A stretch of DNA of 64,000 nt from Casuarina equisetifolia (Eukaryota > Streptophyta > Magnoliopsida > Fagales > Casuarinaceae). Below are positions 57,801-64,000 of the stretch, one piece after another. The number at the start of each line of letters is the position of its first letter. Position 1 is the stretch's first letter. The notes under the pieces were generated by a model. It saw nothing but the letters and a program-made list of their open reading frames with translations, searched no databases and had not been told where the DNA came from. Position numbers and translations under genes: made by a program. The stretch lies in assembly GCA_028551475.1 (NCBI GenBank), contig CM052355.1, positions 20,921,580-20,985,579 on the forward strand, given 5' to 3'.

Positions 57801-60800
57801 ATGACACATCTTTCATGAGATCATCCCTGATGATTAACTGGACATGTTCTTACATTTTAATAGAAGTTTACCTCTAAAAGATTGACAAATCCTCGTCATT
57901 TGAGGCATATAATAAACATAATCCTTGTCAAGGAGAAATATTATTTCTTGTCATCTATAACCTTATACTTTGATTCTCGAATATAATGAGTGCTCAATTC
58001 AGAGAAAAGTGTCACGTACAAAGAAGCAAACAAGGGCACTGCATGATACAACCATGATTAGGCGTTCACCAAGGCTGCAAAAGGTATGGCTGCAAGGTAA
58101 TTCCAACGCCACAAGTCCAGCACACACATTATCAAAAACCCACACAAGCAACTTGAGGCCAAGAACAAGAGAAAGATGGATAGCATTTGAAGGTGTTTAC
58201 TTGTGGCTTAATATAATAATATAAGTATTTGACAGTTTGATTAAATATTTGCTGTAAACAGCACCAAGTGAGGTCCATTATAGGACTTTAAGTGAATTGT
58301 GTGTTATGTAATTAGGTATGCTTGAACCATAACCGCTATGGGCTGTAACCTTGGGTAGTTTGTGCTCAAGAATGGAGGAGAAGAGGGAGAAGGAAGCTAA
58401 GCAGAAAATTGTGGAAAATGCTATTAGGAGGATCCGTTTCTCTTGTATAGAAACGAACCTTGTTTGAGTATTCTCTTAATGTTGTCCTTTGGTGTATTGT
58501 TTCCTTTATGGTTTGAATCAGTCCAACAGTCAAAATAGGTAAGAAAAAAGCATTAGGAGGAATTGTTAGGAGTGAATCCCGTGCTTGAAAGACATCTTAC
58601 CAGATCTGTAAACCGTGCATGTTCCAAAAGGTTCCTCAAAACATTCTAGTTATTTTGGGGGAAAAAAAGGGGGTTCCAGCGTCTTCTTGGCCTTTTAAAT
58701 AGAATCAATAGGAGCTTTCCTCAATATTACTTTAAAGTGTTAATCGTAATTTAGCAAAATAATTAAACAGCCTTAGCAGCGTATTGAAAAACCTTAAGTG
58801 GGCGCTCTTATTGTCTACAGCTGCTAAAGATTTCTCCCCTTTGCGGTGCTATGGCCGAAGCGCATGCTGCAGCGCAAGCAGCGAAAAAAGTTCCTGCTCT
58901 CAACCGCCAAAAGCACCGTCCAAATTACATTTTCGTTCGGGGTTTTAACTTTTGTTCAATTGTCTTTGAAGCGCTGGTTTCTCTCCACTTGTACATATCT
59001 ACTGAGTATTTTTTTTTATTTAAATGTGAGTTTATTGAACTTTTAGGTTAAATACTGAACTTTTTTTAATATTTAAAATGTTATACAATTGAGAATAAGG
59101 TTTACTTCAAGTTTTCTGGTCTTAACTTTTTATATGTACAAGTATGTTGAGGATTGTTGTCGCTGAAATATCATTCTTGAATTTTATTTAAATTTAAATT
59201 TGCTTTCTCAATTTATAAATTAAACTTTAATTGCTTAAAAATATATTAAAATTATGAAGAATATGATCCTCCACATAGCGTCACTTTTAGTCTTCCCATT
59301 GTCATGAGGATGGGAAGAGTGTTTGAGCTAATAGAGACTTCTTTTTCTTCTTTTTCTTCTTCTTCTTCTTTTTTTTTTTTTTTTCCAAAAAAGGGATAAT
59401 AGTCTAGCACATTTAATTAAAATTAACAATCGTAATAATCAGACCTCGTGTTCGTGTAGATACCTCGTGTGAGTACAAGACACAATGTATAAAATTAACC
59501 CTTGAAAAGAAAAGAAAAAACTAAAAGCTCGACATATCATGTTCTACATTTATTGAGGACAGGAATTCATCTAATTTCCGCCAATTGCCCAAGCAAGAAG
59601 ACAGAGAAAATGTCTTCAATGAATTGCTTTAATTGGCCGTCAAAGCAGCAGCAGCACCAGCAGCTCCTCCTGGAGTGTTGAGACCCTATCCCTATCCCGC
59701 TTACAAAGCACCACATGGTCACAACTGGTCTTCAATTAAAGCTCGGCGAATGGACAAATAAGAGAGTCATATCGCCGACAACTCAGTCCATAAAACTTAG
59801 AAATCAGTAAACAGAGACGCCCAAGTCGTCGGTCTCCTTCGAGCTTTTGCCTCCGAGCCGATGACATGCACATTGATGGTTCTTCATCATACGCAGTCGT
59901 AATTACTGCCCATCCTTGTGGGCATTTTCACCAAGAATAGACGCTATCAACCACATTAAAACTCCGAAGTTGTCCCCACGTTGACAATCGTCTGACTCAT
60001 TGACATCCTCCTCTGTGTGGAATTCAATTACAGGTGTTCGGACATAAATACTGCCCTACTAAGTTGATTTTTGGACACGTGAAAGGAGTTGCGTTGTTTA
60101 AATCAATTCCGGTTCCCCACAGAGCTATAGTTCAGTCAAATTTATCCGTCTCTTGCGAAGGATTTCATGCAACCCGGTGCTTTTTAGCACCGCCCTATCT
60201 TCCAAGGAACCAATTAATACCAAAAGAATGATAACATGTTGAAAAGTATTGATACAATAATATATTTTTATCCCAATTAGAACAGATGATAAGGATTTTC
60301 TTCTTAGGCTTATTTTAAAAATTTTGTGAATCTTATAGAGACTAATTTAGAAGCTTTGGGCTTAGGACAACTTGGTGTTGGAAATTTACAAAAAGTCCTT
60401 TTATTGTAGAGTTGTCGTGGGAATTACTGCAAAACTCAGAGATAACCCCATATTCCAATAGAGAGGACAACCTAATCAAGAGAGAGAAAATCTTCTATAT
60501 AATTTTCTTGATTCTTTTTAATTAAAAAAACAATTAAAAAAAAGAGCTTGTAAATATACTAATAACAATAGAAATACGACGGATTTGTGCAAATCAATTT
60601 AATCTTGTGTCTTGTATGTTTTTAATGTGTGATATGTGTTATGTTAATGTGCCATGCAACGCTTATAACCTAATAGAACATAAATGACCTTTGAACATAC
60701 GAAGAGAAGAAAAACTTTGTGTCCACGTCATCAATTAAGTGTAAGGTTTTATGCTATGAGATATTTAAAGCTCTTTTCCTCTAAAAACACGCAGCGGGAA

Positions 60801-61017
60801 GTGCTGTGTCCTGTTGATTCTGGTAATAAATTTCCTTTCTTTTCAAATGCTCTTTCAACTTGGCAGACCATGGGAAAGTACAAATAAATGCGTTGTTGGG
60901 TCCAGAAGCCGCCCGATCGTCGAACACTGAAGATTGCATAATTGATGAGCATTTATAGCCGTCGATTGCATTCGGAAATCCTATCAAGAGGACACTTTGT
61001 TCTTCCCTTTTTAAGAC
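54857..61017. other. Spacer between SEC22-like and MYB genes
   Basis: 6 kb of mainly AT-rich DNA. Short frames at 57970-58224 (containing IRRSPRLQK), 58851-59051 (MAEAHAAAQAAKKVPAL) and 60034-60231 do not extend into recognisable proteins and lack supported splice partners; the second could be a fragment of a processed gene copy. A pyrimidine-rich tract (TTC/T) lies at about 59339-59386. Confidence 0.4.
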
Positions 61018-61080
61018 ATGGGAAAAACATTAATCCGTGGTCTTGTGAGTTCATTGAAGTCGAAAGTGGTGACTGTGTGA
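61018..61080 (+). promoter_or_regulatory. Upstream ORF in the leader of the second MYB gene
   Basis: A 20-codon frame begins at ATG 61018 and ends with TGA at 61080, 17 bases before the chosen MYB start. The next codon begins a two-codon frame (ATG AGG TAG, 61081-61089). If the transcript begins upstream of 61018 both would be met first by scanning ribosomes. This is inferred from sequence only. Confidence 0.35.
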
Positions 61081-61097
61081 ATGAGGTAGCTGGGAAG

Positions 61098-63216
61098 ATG
61101 GGAAGGGCACCATGTTGTGATAAGGATGAAGTAAAAAGAGGGGCGTGGAGTCCTGAAGAGGATGAACTCCTGGTCCAGTACATCACCAAGCATGGCCATG
61201 GCGGCTGGCGTACTCTTCCCAAGCATGCTGGTATTCTTTTCTCTTCCGAAATGATTTCCTTTTCCCTCTTCACTTTTGTTTCAATCTCCTTGTCGTCGAC
61301 CTCATGAGTGCTACTCTATCACTTTTCGCTAACGAAAAAGTAAGTACTGAAGATACGGTTGTCGCCTGGCTTGTCTTCAGGAAGTAAAACGCTTCCGCAT
61401 CACACTTGAAAGTTAAAAGCTTGCTCCTTTTTTCTACGAAGTATTTCAGAGGCACTGATCAAAGGTTTTCATATCGCATTTCTGGGGTTTGCACTTTCTG
61501 CGGTGTTAATGTTATGCAGTAAAAAGCTTGTATTTTTTGTCTAATTTCTATGCTGTGATTTCAGCGAAAGTACTTTTTGTTGGAATAGTCTTTTCAAAGT
61601 TGTTTTGTTTGCCTGGCAAGGTGTAAAAACATCGTCCTTATCAACAGTGGTCTGGCTGACTGTCTCGCGGTTGGATGTTCCGCCATTTCAGATGATTCAT
61701 GACATTTTCACTTGTTTATATTTTGGAATTACAAATTTTCAGGGTCACGATCCACCTATTTTTAGCTGCATATTTAAGCATAAAATGGGTCTTTCCACTT
61801 CTGGACAAGGACTAGACTCTGCTTCTGCGTTCCTAATGCTGCTTGAACTCTAAAAATAATCTTTTGTTAGTCCTATGTTATCAGAACTTTTAAGTTAAAA
61901 GGCCATGGGTTTTGTCCAGGTCTCCTTCGATGTGGAAAGAGTTGTCGGCTCAGGTGGATAAACTACCTTCGCCCTGATATCAAACGCGGTGCTTTTTCTT
62001 CTGAGGAAGACGACAGCATAATTCAGCTTCACGGCATGCTCGGTAACAGGTAATACATGGCGGCCCTTCCCCGCCTTGTTGCCTAAAGAACATGATCTTT
62101 AATTTTCCTCCACGGTGCTGAGATATCTAAATTGCATTTTTTGTATGCAAATAAGTGACATCTTTCTAACTTGTTCCTTTGTGTAATAACCCAATGCTTT
62201 GATTTCTTTTCTGAGGAACATAACACAATATAAAAGGGGAACCTTTGGTGATAGGTAGCATTACATCCAATGTACTTTATTATTTGGAGGGCCTCCCTTT
62301 TCCAAGTACTTGTATATGGATGTTAGCTCCTGCCTGTGTGTTAAGTGGGTGATAAAAGACCTCTGCTCTGTTGCTGTTTAAAATTCTCCAACAAGGAGTT
62401 CACTTTCGATTTGGTGAGTTCCACGAGAATTCCCATGTTTTCAATTAATTGTTTCCCTTACTTTCTATGCACATAACCAGATTCCCTTCAAAATTAGGAT
62501 GCCATGACTTGCATATTGCCTTAAAACTTTTTAAGTCTCCTTTCTGTGTTTGGTTTAGGAAACTCTATGACTCCCTACTTCAGGTTGGTAAAAATATTGG
62601 AAGTTGGTGCTAAGCGTGCTTTCTGTTCTTCTGTTCTGAAATTTGTTTCTGCGTTAGGTGGGCTGCCATAGCATCACAATTGCCCGGAAGAACAGACAAC
62701 GAGATTAAGAACTATTGGAACACTCATTTGAAGAAGCGACTCCGTTCCTCAGTCCATACACAGTGGGTGCACAACCTCTCCTCCAAATCCGAGCCAATCA
62801 ATATCAACTCTGAATCCGCTTCCACCCGCCACATGGTACAGTGGGAAAGTGCTAGAGTTGAGGCCGAGGCTCGCTTGTCCATGGAATCGTTACTGCTCAG
62901 CTCATTATCAACGGCAAAGACTGACTGTGATTTCTTCCTCCGACTATGGAACTCTGAAATTGGAGAATCGTTTCAGAAGATCAAAGGGAAAGATAGTGGA
63001 GTTTGTCAATGCCTTGTCTCTCAAAACTCCTCGCCAACAAAATTTGGATCAGTTTCAGAAACTAACAACGCCAGGAAGAGTGCCTTTGGACCAAACGTAG
63101 CACACACGGTGACCAGCCCAGATTCTCTCAGCTCATATGATCTCATTGGTTCTTCAGATACAGCATTGGAGCTGCTGCTAGATTTCCCCGATGTTGATGA
63201 CGTATTTGAAGAATAG
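61098..63216 (+). CDS. R2R3-MYB transcription factor, subgroup 9 (MIXTA/MYB17-type)
   Basis: A nuclear DNA-binding regulator. Exons 61098-61230, 61920-62049 (the typical 130 nt) and 62658-63216 give 273 residues. [20 protein letters not shown] opens R2; R2 and R3 contain [20 protein letters not shown] and [20 protein letters not shown] followed by WNTHLKKRL. Residues 146-165 ([20 protein letters not shown]) match the subgroup 9 motif shared by MIXTA-like genes and MYB17, and [12 protein letters not shown] and [12 protein letters not shown] are also subgroup-like. MIXTA-like members shape epidermal cells and cuticle; MYB17 acts in floral meristem fate. R2/R3 wording leans to MYB17. The bHLH-binding signature in R3 is incomplete. 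The frame is open upstream to an ATG at 60942, but MGRAPCC is the family start and is preferred. Confidence 0.9.
62683..62703 (+). promoter_or_regulatory. Candidate miR858 target site in the R3 coding region
   Basis: GAACAGACAACGAG pairs with the 5' two thirds of the miR858 sequence as I remember it, with only a G:U at position 1; mismatches fall in the 3' part of the miRNA, which is tolerated. miR858 targets many R2R3-MYB mRNAs at this same codon stretch (PGRTDNE). The miRNA gene itself was not seen in the window. Confidence 0.45.
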
Positions 63217-63555
63217 ATTTATTTCAGTCCACAGTAGATGTGACTAAAACTGCCTCTTTTTGGTCTTTTTTTTTTGCATTATATGGGTGTAGTTTCCATG
63301 AGAAGAGCAGTAGTTTTAGCTAGTAGATGTTTGGGTACTTTATAAGTTTCTTTTATATATCTTCTTTTTCTATAATTAGTCCCCTAATTTTCACGAATAT
63401 TGCTTCTTATAATTTTATAAAAATTAAAATCATAACCAAGTATAGGGTCCAACATTGTACTTAATGGTAAAATCATAACTGCATAACTTGGCCAATCATT
63501 TATGTTGAGAGGGCGTCGACAATTTTTGCTTCCATGGATGGCGTAACTTTTGCTG
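63217..63555. other. 3' flank of the second MYB gene
   Basis: Presumed 3' UTR and AT-rich spacer; nothing else recognised before the gypsy relic. Confidence 0.5.
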
Positions 63556-64000
63556 GTTTATCCTCACCATAGACTGCCTCCCAATTAGATATTGTTGTCA
63601 TTTCTTGATTGTCATTATAAGTGCTAAGAGTCCCTTTTCGTATGTAGATAATGCTTCATTCTTCCTTTTTGATGAGTAGCTAAAATATACTATGGGTTGT
63701 TGATCTTGCAATAAAAACTTGCCTACTCCTACACTAATGTGTCACACTCAACTACAAATGAGCTTGAACCGAATTCCTACAGTGGTGAATATAAGCACAA
63801 TTGAAAGTCTTAGGAAGTTGTACATTTATGTATTGGTAACACCGTTAACTATTTCTTGAAGCACAATCTCTCCCTCAGATGAACCACATAGCCAAGAGAA
63901 ACCACGAACCAAAATATAAGAGCTTGCCTCACCCATGAGTAAATATTTCATAGTAGCCTTATTAAATTGTACATCTTTCTTGGTATATTCAAATAATAGG
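63556..64000 (-). mobile_element. Ty3/gypsy relic (RNase H and RT end), cut by window edge
   Basis: The complement of about 63575-63760 reads, with breaks, GVGKFLLQDQQPIVYFSYSS followed by NEALSTYEKGLLALIMTIKK and YLIGR. This is the RNase H domain of Ty3/gypsy pol (usual form: QDGHPIAFFSK, STYEKELLAI). Stop codons occur in the frame. The element continues past the right edge, with degraded sequence upstream of RNase H at 63.8-64.0 kb. Confidence 0.8.

Noticed and set aside
57970..58224. Frame containing IRRSPRLQK, suggestive of basic nuclear proteins
   Set aside because: Too short, with no splice partner or second conserved block nearby; could be chance.
58851..59051. Ala/Lys-rich start MAEAHAAAQAAKKVPAL resembling a ribosomal-protein N-terminus
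   Set aside because: The similarity stops after about 30 residues and runs into AT-rich sequence; no donor site leads to further coding sequence that I could find.
62717..62739. Possible miR828 site in the R3 end of the second MYB
   Set aside because: Compared with the remembered miRNA there are mismatches at the 5' seed end, which would prevent good recognition.

Overview
This is plant nuclear DNA, almost certainly from a eudicot and probably a woody species. The supported genes are plant families with spliced, GT..AG-bounded exons, the intergenic DNA is AT-rich, and much of the space holds decayed LTR retrotransposons of the Ty1/copia and Ty3/gypsy types. I saw no bacterial-style operons, CRISPR arrays, rRNA or convincing tRNA genes. 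The species cannot be fixed from the sequence alone.

Layout. 81-2682 (-): the first four exons of the mismatch-repair gene MSH3, running off the left edge. 5463-6650 (+): an intronless WD40 gene of the RUP1/RUP2 family (UV-B photoreceptor repressors), with two tiny upstream reading frames, the second overlapping its start codon. 7.6-23 kb: a repeat-rich block with a (GA)30 microsatellite, a relic copia, a better-preserved copia with unusually short LTRs (10489-14163), and at least two stranded tRNA-Met primer-binding sites marking further relics. 24258-28293 (+): a seven-exon gene for the 25-kDa subunit of cleavage factor Im (CFIS2), whose last coding exon is partly duplicated just past the stop codon. 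29538-35535: a copia element with a perfect CCCTT target duplication and very unequal LTRs, lying beside an older gypsy relic at about 35.5-36.9 kb. 37-45.7 kb: nothing recognisable. 45761-45990: a gapless 106-bp inverted repeat with an 18-base loop, just upstream of an R2R3-MYB gene of the LAF1/MYB18 type (46615-49330, +). 50.9-53.0 kb: gypsy relic with gag, protease and primer-binding site. 53581-54856 (-): a five-exon gene for a divergent SEC22-type longin SNARE. 54.9-61 kb: no gene recognised. 61098-63216 (+): a second R2R3-MYB, carrying the subgroup 9 (MIXTA/MYB17) motif. 63.56 kb to the end: gypsy reverse transcriptase/RNase H relic.

The genes do not form a pathway. RUP and LAF1 relatives both act in light signalling and both MYBs belong to a family known to be targeted by miR858, but their proximity looks like chance. 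No clearly new system is evident. The features most worth following up are the long hairpin, the RUP upstream frames, the duplicated CFIS2 terminal exon and the triplicated LTR segment. Exon coordinates were derived by hand from splice consensus, reading phase and remembered family sequences; no search was run.
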